Position numbers and translations under genes: made by a program. Below, piece after piece: positions 1 through 8,321 of a stretch of DNA of 10,550 nt (position 1 is its first letter; the number at the start of each line of letters is the position of its first letter). The notes under the pieces were generated by a model that worked only from the letters and a program-made list of their open reading frames with translations, had not been told where the DNA came from and did no database searches. Origin of the DNA: Echinostoma caproni (lineage: Eukaryota; Platyhelminthes; Trematoda; Plagiorchiida; Echinostomatidae); contig UZAN01040141.1 in NCBI GenBank assembly GCA_900618425.1, positions 1-10,550 of the forward strand. The letters are read 5' to 3'.

Positions 1-1164
1 CCAATGAGTAAATTCCTTCGAATGAATTGCGATTGCTTACGTATTTCCTACATCATCTTATGCATGCTATGTAACTTGTCAGGTGTGCATTTCAATGTAA
101 GGTATAGATCTGAAAGAAACGCTAGCCCAGTGGGAAGAGTGACAGAGAGACAGACTGTGACTGATTCGTTCTCGGTTGAGCGCTGCCTTCATAGATGAAA
201 ACAGGGAAAATAACTAACAGGTCAACCGTATGATAAATAATCAGTGTGACATGGTGACCGAACAGATATATGAACGAAGTGTTTACGGACAAAAGTACAT
301 TCAATGATACTTTGCGTAAGCAGTGAGTGGCATGCAACTTATGCAAATAGGGTTGGAAACTGGGTGTGTAGCTAGTTCAGTTAAACAGTCACAAGGTGGT
401 TAAAGAAATAATTTGAAGTGGAATTACTTGGACCAGGTAGCTAAAATATAACGAACGGAAAGTGAAACAGTTGTAATTGTGAAGATCAGTTAGACTACCA
501 GAAACATTTACGGGATCAGAGCTAAACTGAAAATTCATTTATCACTGACAGAGCGTTTCTAACCATCTGTATGGATATCGATGGATGCTTTCAACTATTT
601 ATTTAATTATTACAGGAGTACAATTGATGCGTTAGCCCTGTCTGAAGAACAAAATTCTTTTCAGTGCAATATCATACTGATGTTTCTAAGAATCTCATAC
701 ATTACGACAAGAATTAGGCAAACATTTTAGTGTCCAGTTATCAAATTGATTTAAAGTATCCTGAACGAGGTTCTTCATTGAAAATCGAGATGCAGATTTT
801 CCTTGAAATCTATTGAGGATATTCATTGTGGATATTCATCGAGTTTGTTATAGATGAGAGAGCCCTATTCATCATTTGACCCAGTTCACCGAGCGAGCTC
901 GCATTTCAATAATATGCGTAGTTACTAATCTGTAGGTTTAACGGATAAAAATATTTAGTTGACAACTTTTTCAAGCATTGTTCACGTTTAGCGCATCTTA
1001 AACACACCAAATTGTTGTTTTCCCTAAACCGTCTTTGACCAGTATCCGGATTGCACTCTTACATCTGCAGCAAACTCGTAAATCAGCAGGCACTGTCTCG
1101 TGCGGGGCTGGAACCGTGTCAAACGGCATAAACTGGCGTGCACGTCGGGACCGGTTGAGAGGAT
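1..1164. other. Unassigned non-coding stretch
   Basis: I see no gene here. Open frames on both strands are under about 85 residues, have ordinary low-complexity composition and match no family I know. A perfect short palindrome (GCGAGCTCGC, about 893-902) is present but is too short to interpret. The base composition is AT-leaning, like the rest of the window. This could be intergenic or intronic DNA; the sequence alone does not decide which. Confidence 0.6.
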
Positions 1165-1197
1165 AACAACAAAGACAACAACAACATCAACAAAACA
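1165..1197 (+). repeat. Degenerate CAA/ACA-rich simple repeat
   Basis: A run of imperfect AAC/ACA triplets is interrupted by single G and T bases. It reads as a decayed trinucleotide microsatellite. It gives a Thr-rich or Val-rich string in neighbouring open frames, including the minus-strand open frame at 1024-1275, which I regard as a by-product of the repeat. Confidence 0.6.
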
Positions 1198-1919
1198 CAT
1201 GGATCGTTTTGCCTCCCTGCTTTGATTTATAACAATCCGTAGATTTCCCATTTGGATTTGACTTGGATTCGTCATGGAAGGCAGGGGGGTTCAGGGCGAG
1301 AACAGTGGAGAGAAGAGTGACGGGAGCAATAAACAGTTGCCGTGGAACCGTTATATATGAAGTCGTTCGGTAATTTTTGGTTGATTATAAAAAGACGAAC
1401 AATGGGATGATGTACAACATCAACGGAAACCGGAATTACAGTATTTCAGAAGTTCAGATTAACAAATAGTGAATTTATTGTATGGCAGCAGTAAATCGTA
1501 GCACAATGTACTATCAATGCTGTAATTAAGTGCTAAGCTTTGAATGGATAATCTTCTCTCTGTGAAGATTCTAAAATGTTTATAAAGCGGTAGATTTAAT
1601 TGTTAGTCTTTATTGATAAACGTATGCTTGATTAATTTTGATGCTGATAAACAGCTACATTAGATGGTTCGTAGAATCGGGAAATTCGAGAGAAGCTTTC
1701 GCGAATGGAATGCGGGCATAAACAAGTTGGTCAGACGCATCGCTTCCCTCGTTGATTTAACTGTTGTTCATAGACCGATAGCAATTCATCAGTTTCACTG
1801 GCAAAATTTGTCAACTTGACCACACTTGTTCGTATTCTTTAATACTCTATGATAACAGCTTTTCTGTTTTTCCTTGTTTCTGATTTTGTAGGTTTGCAAT
1901 AGATGTAATTTATGCCAGA
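1198..1919. other. Unassigned non-coding stretch
   Basis: No gene, RNA gene or repeat was recognised. Stops are frequent in all six frames. The stretch ends where copy A of the dispersed inverted repeat begins. Confidence 0.55.
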
Positions 1920-2227
1920 TTGACAACACCCTGCCTAGTAGAAAATTTACTTGCGCAGTTCATTTGCACTTGCAGTAGGGAAAACCAGGACAAATGACAA
2001 ATGACGATCAGAAATCACAACGGTCTGTGGACCCACCGCCAGCCTGAATGGTCCGTGTTTGCATTTAGCTCGGATTTTCCGTTACTTTTGCTCTGACCAA
2101 TAACCGATCGCAAGAAAAACTCATCGTTCTGTTTTTTTGTAAAATATAGGCTTGACGACTGATGCCAATGTTCTATTCGTCTGACTAAACCCGTTTAGTC
2201 TGTTTTCGCTAAACGCTTGAAGAATTC
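1920..2227 (-). repeat. Unknown dispersed repeat, copy A (inverted relative to copy B)
   Basis: The reverse complement of this segment aligns by eye with 5506-5814 from end to end, with a single one-base gap and about 71% identity (about 220 of 308 positions). The first 97 positions match at about 59%, the next 80 at about 71%, the 78-bp core (1973-2050) at about 87% and the last 53 at about 72%. I do not recognise the family. No frame keeps an obviously conserved protein: in the one frame open through the core in both copies, the core substitutions are nearly all amino-acid changing. A perfect 8-bp-arm palindrome (2183-2200) lies inside. It is most simply an old non-autonomous interspersed repeat, though a fragment of the untranslated or non-RT part of a LINE is possible. 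Confidence 0.8.
2183..2200. repeat. Perfect short palindrome, 8-bp arms, 2-nt spacer
   Basis: GACTAAAC and GTTTAGTC flank a CC spacer. The palindrome lies near the outer end of copy A. The matching position in copy B (about 5528-5545) keeps some of the bases but not the pairing, so the hairpin was either lost there or arose only here. Confidence 0.7.
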
Positions 2228-2543
2228 GAGCCTCTCAATCTGTTAAGGTTGTGACGAGGCTGAGGCATAAAAAATAACGAAAGAAACCATGATTACCAGG
2301 CCTAGTTTTGAAGTCAGACAGCGTGCCCCAGTTAACGTCAGGAGGCTGTTGTGTTTTCAGATTCCAACCCTTCCGTTTTCTGCAACCAATTAACAAGTCA
2401 CCCAGGTTTATGTTATTATCTTTGTGATGCCTCAGAAAAAAATTGTATCAACTCTCCTAATGACAACTCAAACAACCTTGTCTTAGAAAGGAGTGTGCCA
2501 CCTAAGCACAATGAGGTAGGAACTTTTTCGTAATCCATCAGGG
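2228..2543. other. Unassigned stretch between repeat A and the LINE fragment
   Basis: No gene was recognised. A plus-strand open frame at 2351-2533 begins with GTG and is Asn/Ser-rich with no known motif. On the minus strand a short stretch after the pre-RT fragment stays open for about 40 codons, but its resemblance to an RT segment is too weak to call. Confidence 0.5.
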
Positions 2544-2887
2544 CTAAATATCACAGGCTGTGAGAATAGTTCTTTCTTTTTGGCCATGCTTGGGCAGACC
2601 GCTGTCAGACCATGTAGGAATGGAACTTATTACTGATTGAAAGGAATTGATGAAAATGATACCCTTATATGCATCGGCATCCACTACACCATCGGCATTC
2701 TTAAGTGTGGAAACAATTTTACAGTGAATGAACTAATGTCATTAGGACACGTGAACTGGCATCGGTCAGTGAAATAGTTTTGCACCCAATTCAGCAAATC
2801 TAGCTCAGAAGTGTTGAATAGTACGGACGATGGAGTATTAGGCCGTCTTCCCCTTTGCTTCCTTTGGTATTGAAGTGATGCGGACAT
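2544..2887 (-). pseudogene. Probable LINE ORF2 fragment, linker upstream of the RT domain (decayed)
   Basis: On the minus strand two overlapping frames carry related signals. The first (2887 down to 2684) contains LLNWVQNYFTDRCQFT. The second (2732 down to 2544) contains LKNADGVVDADAYKG followed by FINSFQSV. CR1/jockey-like ORF2 proteins typically have a segment between endonuclease and RT that reads roughly as a WxYVxN block, then L+NxDG, then a short spacer and NSFFxSV; the order and spacing here fit. A frameshift around 2700-2730 is needed to join them, and both frames end in stops, so this is a dead copy. No RT catalytic motif follows on this strand before repeat A. This is a family-pattern recognition from memory and may be wrong. 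Confidence 0.4.
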
Positions 2888-3751
2888 TCATCAGATAGTC
2901 TACCTGACTGACGGTAACTGACCTTATCAACAAATCCAGTATAAAAATACTGGTATTCGTTTCCATCGACTTTTGTTACACTTCTACCGGGAGACTAACG
3001 AGTTTGTTATTGGAGTCCCCACAGTGGTTATTAATTTTAAGCTCAGTCTGCTTGCTAACTGCAACCTTGTGAAAAAATGTCCTCTGTATCTTGATGTCAT
3101 TTATCGATGATTCTTACGCAACAATACATTTTCTGAAAACGAGTAGCCCTTTTTACCAAACAGATCAACTGCGTTCTGGTTCGTTTAGCACTGTGGGCTG
3201 AGCCAGAAATGGGCGAGCTACACTTTAGGTGTTTAACTGGTTTTGGTTGCTAGGTCATTGATGACAGCAAGCCCAGCCAGCCAGCCCATTCACCCCAGTT
3301 CACCTCAAGAACTCTAACCTCTGTCACTTAACAAATATTGTTATTCAAATAGACCCATGATTCTCGTAATGCAAAGTAAATCGCTCGGATAGCACCGCAA
3401 GCACAAAACTCGCCCCTGGTCGTAGGTACTGTGGTCAGCTTTGGTTATTGAGCTATCGTCAATGTTAGAGCGACTGCGAACGGTTGAACTTTATCTGTGG
3501 TGCGCACGGCGTAGTGAGTCACCCTTCATGTTTATCTATTGGTGTCCGGCTTGGTTGTAACACGCATGGCCTCACCTACCCACGGATTCGACGACCGTCA
3601 CAGAGCTCTACAAGATGCACGACTTATGTCTGCCTCATTTCAATGCAGAAAGAGCGTGGAAAGATAGGTGGTCAATCCGGGGGTACAAAAACGTGTGATC
3701 AATTGACTAATGAGGTGCGCTGAACGAAAGCGGATTCAACCACAGCGTTTC
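2888..3751. other. Unassigned stretch
   Basis: Nothing was firmly recognised. There is a short CCAG triplication (about 3273-3284), too small to count as a microsatellite. The plus-strand open frame at 3484-3723 (79 codons, no ATG at its 5' end) is Cys/Ser/Thr/Gly-rich with no motif I know. The area around 3430-3620 has a higher GC and CpG content than its surroundings and may be another repeat, but I have no second copy in the window to support that. Confidence 0.5.
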
Positions 3752-3864
3752 TTTCTCAATTCAAAGTGACAGTTTCTCAGTTCAAAGTGGTAATTTCTCA
3801 ATCCAAAAAGACGGTTTCGCAAATTAAAATGATAGTTTCTCAAGTCCAACTTAAAATGGTATAG
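3752..3864 (+). repeat. 21-bp minisatellite, five units
   Basis: Units start at 3752, 3773, 3794, 3815 and 3836. Each begins TTTCTCA (TTTCGCA in the fourth) and follows the pattern TTTCTCAATTCAAAGTGACAG. The first four are exactly 21 bp; the fifth is 29 bp because of an extra 8 bp. A sixth partial TTTC follows at 3865. The unit length is a multiple of three, and one frame stays open for three units as a seven-residue repeat (FSIQSDS-like) before a stop, but nothing shows it is translated. The array ends within about 10 bp of where RT homology begins. Confidence 0.85.
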
Positions 3865-3873
3865 TTTCCCCTG

Positions 3874-4867
3874 ATGTTTTTATTTGCCTTCCTTTTCCCT
3901 GTGCTGTGTGAACTTTTCAACCACTGCATTCCGCATCGAGACAGTCCCAACTGCTGGGGAATCGCCGCAGTCACAACATTATTATAGGAGGGGTTCTCAA
4001 AAAGTCGTCTTATTACCCGCACCGCAGTTGTTTTGACGGTGTTTAGGAGACTCCTAATTCGAGCCCTATCCACACAGCTCAATGTTGGTGACCCACCCCA
4101 GTTTGCACACACTCACACTCGAGTTACACTGGATGCCCTAGCTTCTCTGACCCNGTTTTATCCATCCTTGGTAAGAAAATGGAGGCTATCCGCATATATT
4201 TCCTAGACTATACTGCTGTCCTCAACACGATGGATAAACAAATATTGCCAAATACCCTTTCTTCAGGCGGCGTTCATCAAACTGTGGAAGAAACCATGAC
4301 CAAATGTTTCTTCAACCGTCAGCAGTTCACATGCTACGAAGGTTGTACGTCTTCAATTCTACCCTTCTCACAAGGCTTACTGTAAGGCACTATCCTGTCT
4401 CCTTTTCCTGTGAGCTATTGTTCTCTTCTTCTTAATTATGTAGACCATATAACATTTAGGCTGCCATACACCAACCCATCATCTCAGACCACTATACAAA
4501 ATGCCATAACATAAAGAATGGAGTAATCTAAACAAAGAAAACTCGCTATGAACCCCCAAAATGAAATGACGCAATATTCGGCCTTTCGAAAGGTTGAAAA
4601 TATGATGGACTGTTAAAAGCCAATCCCTCTTCATCTAACCTAATCGCCCAGATGGATCAACAACCGTCTGCAAGACACCGTCGTGTTATTTTTAGGCGTA
4701 ACCTCATCTTTTCTGACTATGTCAATAACGTTTTTCTGAAGGTCATAAGGTTTAGGTTTTATGTTTTACGTCTTAAATCACTTTCCATCCCAAATCACTA
4801 CATCAGGCGTTTTGCTTTTGATTGCGTTTTATTCCACTGGCTTTATGTATCCCCTTTTATCCTCCCT
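3874..4867 (+). pseudogene. Decayed non-LTR retrotransposon reverse transcriptase (CR1/jockey-like)
   Basis: RT blocks appear in correct order but spread over shifted frames. From 3874: PVLCELFNHC then CWGIAAVTTLL, matching the pre-RT helix with FN and W-x-x-A-x-V. A TAG follows at 3985. Then RTAVVLTVFRRLLIRAL (family RPVxLTSVxxKxLE), and DPPQFA at 4090 followed by VTLDALASLT (family DPLQFAYRxxRSTxDAVASLT). A frameshift around 4150-4178, near the N at 4154, leads to motif A, FLDYTAVLNT, with the catalytic-type Asp at 4206-4208. FFNRQQFTC and SQGLL-stop-GTILSPF form motif B, with TAA at 4383. LNYVDHITF follows, but no YADD box is visible. FLGV sits at 4689-4700. After another shift come FYVLRLKSLSIP and WLYVSPFILP, the usual C-terminal block. 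Homology stops abruptly near 4867. The copy is inactive. Confidence 0.82.
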
Positions 4868-5105
4868 CGGTCACCGCCGTGCTTTGGACCCTATGGTCCG
4901 AGGTTTAAACCCCGTCTTTGCTGGTAGGCAGAACTGCTGTCGTCCGGTTCAATACCACACATATCCTGATGAGGCCATACGTGGTTCACCACTCCAAGTC
5001 CCGGGGATTAGGAGCTGGTTTTCACCACAGAATAGTATGTCTTCCTGACTGTGGGGTTCACCGGGCCTGCTATTCGTCATACCATGGCACATCACGGTAT
5101 GTGAT
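4868..5105 (+). repeat. Possible SINE-like or other short repeat inserted at the RT breakpoint
   Basis: RT homology ends at about 4867 and does not resume. The segment that follows is more GC-rich. It opens with a GGACC-CTAT-GGTCC hairpin (4886-4899), then AGGTTTAAACCCC (4901-4913), which resembles a Pol III B box (consensus GGTTCGANTCC) with a short T-arm-like stem. This layout recalls the 3' half of a tRNA, as in tRNA-derived SINEs, but I find no convincing A box. Further on are CTGATGAG (4966-4973) with a small hairpin behind it, and an inverted pair CATACC/GGTATG (5079-5101). Open frames across it are not recognisable proteins. Boundaries are guesses. Confidence 0.3.
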
Positions 5106-5505
5106 TGATTGTTTATTTTCCTTTTTAAAATTGTTTTATTATGTTTCCGATTGTCTGACAAATTGCAGGTGGTTACTGAATATCCACCCCCCGGGATATC
5201 TAAAGTGATTGTTTGACTTTACTTGATTTGAAAGTGAAGGACAATGCTGCGAGCACTTACCGTAGTCACTAACTGATAATGGTAGCGCACTATGGGGAGC
5301 CCCAAGATTTCCAAGTCCAAGCCGGTGGGAAGATCGGTTGCGGACCATAGCGTGGATATCACCAATGGGATGAGAATATGTAAGATTGTGAGAAAGGGCA
5401 ACACAAACGTGGGTTTCCATCATAAAATGTGGATTCTTCTGTCCCCTGTAAGCTTGATTTTTTCACAACTGATTAGGTCAATTTTCTCTCTGGGTAGAGG
5501 GGGTG
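5106..5505. other. Unassigned stretch, possibly holding a diverged second copy of the 4868-5105 repeat
   Basis: No gene was recognised. Parts of 5338-5453 resemble 4970-5062 in the same order: GGACCATAGCGTGG then TCACCA, and later GGGTTTCCATCATAAAAT, against GGCCATACGTGG, TCACCA and GGTTTTCACCACAGAAT. The spacing differs by about 20 bases and the match is only around 60%, so the relationship is tentative. Overlapping minus-strand frames (5139-5423) stay open for about 90 codons with no known motif. Confidence 0.3.
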
Positions 5506-5814
5506 GAATTCTTTTTATGCTTCCCGAAAGCAGACCTGACCGGCTCAGTTAACCCAGGGGAACATCGTCGTCACCCATCATATCTCCAATAGGCAAAAAC
5601 TGAGAACGATCAGTTGTTTTGCACAATCAGTGATTAGTCAAAACAAAAACAACTAACATTCCGCGCTGAATGCGAACAAAGAACATTCAGGCTGGCGATG
5701 GCTCCACAGGGGTTTGTGAGTTCTGATCGTCCTTTGTCATTTGACCTGGTTTCCCCTACTGAAATTGCAAAAGAACTACAGAACCGAAATTTCCACTAAG
5801 TAGTGTGTTTTCAA
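5506..5814 (+). repeat. Unknown dispersed repeat, copy B
   Basis: This is the partner of copy A, in the opposite orientation about 3.3 kb away. Landmarks shared with the reverse complement of copy A, at matching spacing, are GAATTCTT (5506), CGAAARCAGAC (about 5525), GAACAT (about 5561), AGAACGAT (5603), AATGCRAACA (about 5669) and the 78-bp core from CATTCAGGCTGGCG (5684) to CCCTACTG (5761). Similarity fades after TCAA at 5814. It includes neither RT motifs nor clear Pol III promoter boxes. No target-site duplication could be seen at the edges, as expected for an old insertion. Confidence 0.8.
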
Positions 5815-7673
5815 GTTGATGAATCACCCGGTAGATAATCTCATTCTGACAATTCCGGTTTTTCCCGAAGAAAACACCAAATAGTCATTGATTTGCGTTA
5901 GGTACGCAATCGTAGAAAACACAACGATTCAGTGATCTCCAACTGTTATGCGGACGGTCATCTCATTAACCGTTGTTGTAAATCCACAGGCGAACATGTA
6001 AGCAGACTGAATGAACACGCAATTAACAGGACACAATGGCATGAAGACAAGTCAAGACCACTGTAATTACACCATGTATGGAGGTATGTATTCCAGTGAC
6101 AAGTGCGAGTTTGTTAATTGCTTCAAAAAATTGTGCAGACGCGCGGTCAAGTGCGCGTGTGTGTTTGCGTGCACGTGACTGCTTAGGTCAAACCCTTCAG
6201 TCTGCAATGAAAACCCCTGGTATGAACTGTTCCAAACGAACAGAAGAGTATTCAATATGATATCGTCGTTGACCCGTTTTCGCTGTAATTGTATGATGAG
6301 CCTTGAACCTGTAAGATATCAGAGATTAGCATTAACCGAGATGCTGCTTGGTTCAAACATAGGACTTTTGTTTGTACAACAAACCAAGAAAGGTTTATGG
6401 TTATACTAGTTGGCAAAGCTTATCTTTTGTACTCATACATCTCACGAAGCAGTTAGTTTCGTGCTTTTACCACACCTCCATGCTCTATGGAAAACCCATA
6501 TCTGGAAAGACTGAAGCAAATACTTGACCTGTGTAAGACAAGTGGAAGAGGGGCGGGAGAACGAATCGGACGTTTGGTTGACAGTACATTCAATAATTGC
6601 AATTCACACACCATCTTTTCCCACAGTTTGAACAGTGCAGTTTTAAGGCTATTTTTCGAGGTGTATAAAGCAATTCCTTGACTTTACTTGACTACAGACT
6701 ACGCGAAACGGGTGAATACACATGAATCCGCAATTTAGTGCTGATTAGCAAACAATTAAGTTCACTATCAAAAACACAGTAGTCCAGCTTATCCACCTGT
6801 GCGTCGAAAATTCCGACAACGCCATCTTGAACTAAATTATTTGAGTCCATATTCCAAGAGGGAGTGAGAGTGGACACTTGGTGATGCAAAATCGGCAGAA
6901 TAAAACGAAAGATTCGTTCAGTGTGGGATACATCAATCTGTGAAATTTTAATGTCTATATATTAGATAGAACGGAAGAGATGTTGCATCATTTTGGGGAT
7001 TTCAAAATTGGACGTACATCTTTTCGCCTCTATTGGGGAATCGGAAACCACGTTTGCAGATTGCTATCCAAAAATGTTCAGGTTCATGTTTGTGACTTGC
7101 ATTAACCACGGGTTTACTTTGGGGGGCTGTCAGAGATACCAGTGATCATCTGCCATCGGTTGGCTCAAACATTCCTATTCTTTGCTTTATAAATTGCCAC
7201 TGTCGTTTCCATCCGACTTCCCTTAATAAACGCATAATCGCTCGCATCTTTACATGCAGTCACGTACTTCTGATAAAGTGCACACATAAAAGAACTACTT
7301 AAACAATTCACAAGGGTTGACCTTTCGTCCAGTTGCTCATCGTCATGGCACTCTTCGTCATTCAATAAAGTTCTAAATGCTCGTAACACTTAGTGCTTTG
7401 CTTCTTTACGTTAGGATTCATTGCAGGTCACTTGGGTTCTAGACTAACACATGAGGGGCTGGAATATCCTGTGCTTTGTTGTATAATGTTTGATACTCAA
7501 ACTGTAGACAAATAGTGCACGGAAACGGTCAGCAATCTTCCTCTAGATCTTTTGTTCAGATGTAAGAGGGCAGTTTTCGGTTGTTTTGAATTGATTTTAG
7601 CATTCATTATCATTATACTATTATCAGAAGACCACAAATTCAAGCTCATAGGACAATAATTCGGTTCTGAAAG
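5815..7673. other. Long unassigned stretch with two weak minus-strand open frames
   Basis: No gene is supported. A GT/GC alternating purine-pyrimidine stretch lies at about 6151-6177. Two minus-strand open frames have less repeat-like composition than the rest. One (6889 down to 6692) includes VVGIFDAQVDKLDYCVFDSE. The other (7389 down to 7165) is acidic and then mixed, with NDEECHDDEQLDE and CALYQKYVTACKDASDYAF. Both are short, start without a convincing initiation context and lack strong splice signals, so I do not call them exons. Another minus-strand frame (7706-7497) contains NYCPMSLNL, which faintly recalls the NYRPISLTS block of RTs, but nothing around it supports that. Confidence 0.5.
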
Positions 7674-8321
7674 TTGATCGGTGCCCGTACCACAATACTT
7701 CATCAAATCGCACCTTGGTGGCGCTTTATGAAATACAGGATCGTCAAATACAGGTGCAACGATCTCGTTTCACATCAACAACAGTCGGATCAGTATGGTA
7801 AGGATTTTATCATAAAGCCTTCTTCGACTGTAGTTATCAATTTTGAAAGGGTATCAGCCATCGAGTGTGGGAGACCTGGAATCTCTGACCACAAAGCCCC
7901 TGGACGACGGCTATCCACGGAATACGGTGCAATCGGTTGTGATAAGGCATCTGATATAGCCAATCAGATCACGGGGAACAAAAGAAAGTCATAGTCGAAG
8001 GTAGTTCCAATAACTGGACGCAAATGTTGAAGTCAAACTTGGCTATTATCGGTGTGCGGTCAAACGCGAGCCACAAAGCTGTTGTCATATGGAGACTGTT
8101 TGCCTCAAGCGTGCCGGTAGGGACATATATACACCTGTACATAAAAGGTTACCGTTAGACGTGAAGGCACAGCTAGCATTGGGAATGTGTACAGACATGA
8201 AAAAGGCTTATCCTCCTGACTGCTGCGCAGATCAGTTCCATGACCGTTTCGCCAGTGCAACCCAATGCAATTCACCTGTCACTGGCATGAGAACGGCAGG
8301 GAAACAGGGCACCTTACTTAA
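7674..8321 (+). other. Open frames of unknown identity ahead of the second RT
   Basis: Two plus-strand frames stay open for 106 (7674-7994) and 136 codons (8089-8499). The first contains GRPGISDHKAP, and GxSDH is a hallmark of the C-terminal end of AP-type endonuclease domains in LINEs, so it could be an endonuclease remnant of the same element. The His/Asp context alone is not proof, and only about 150 codons separate it from RT motif A, fewer than usual. The first part of the second frame (KRAGRDIYTPVHKRLPLDVK onward) matches nothing I know. In the 8322-8499 part that frame is a shadow of the RT. Confidence 0.3.

Noticed and set aside
871..895. TCATTTGACC as a hint of a third copy of the repeat core
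   Set aside because: The short match does not extend: flanking bases fail to align with either copy A or B.
2183..2212. Helitron 3' end (hairpin followed by CTAA)
   Set aside because: Hairpin and a CTRR-like tetramer are near the right spacing, but copy B lacks the hairpin and the repeat alignment continues past this point, so it is not an element end.
3840..4112. 90-codon minus-strand open frame
   Set aside because: It lies exactly opposite the plus-strand RT N-terminal half, whose ordered motifs (FNHC, WGIAAV, VVLTVFRRLL, DPPQFA) explain the sequence better. The open frame is a shadow.
4761..5208. Overlapping plus-strand frames of about 95 codons
   Set aside because: They cross the RT breakpoint into the repeat-like segment and show no motif, so they are most likely chance frames in more GC-rich DNA.
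6330..6365. TGGTTCAAACAT as a Pol III B box or tRNA gene
   Set aside because: No T-stem pairing, no A box and no acceptor stem; a chance B-box-like string.
5212..6692. Shared 14-mer TTGACTTTACTTGA near 5213 and 6678
   Set aside because: One 14-base match between two places in 10 kb is within what chance allows, and the flanks do not align.
7497..7706. NYCPMSLNL in a minus-strand frame, resembling the NYRPISLTS block of RTs
   Set aside because: No other RT block precedes or follows it on that strand in any frame I checked; one short resemblance is not enough.
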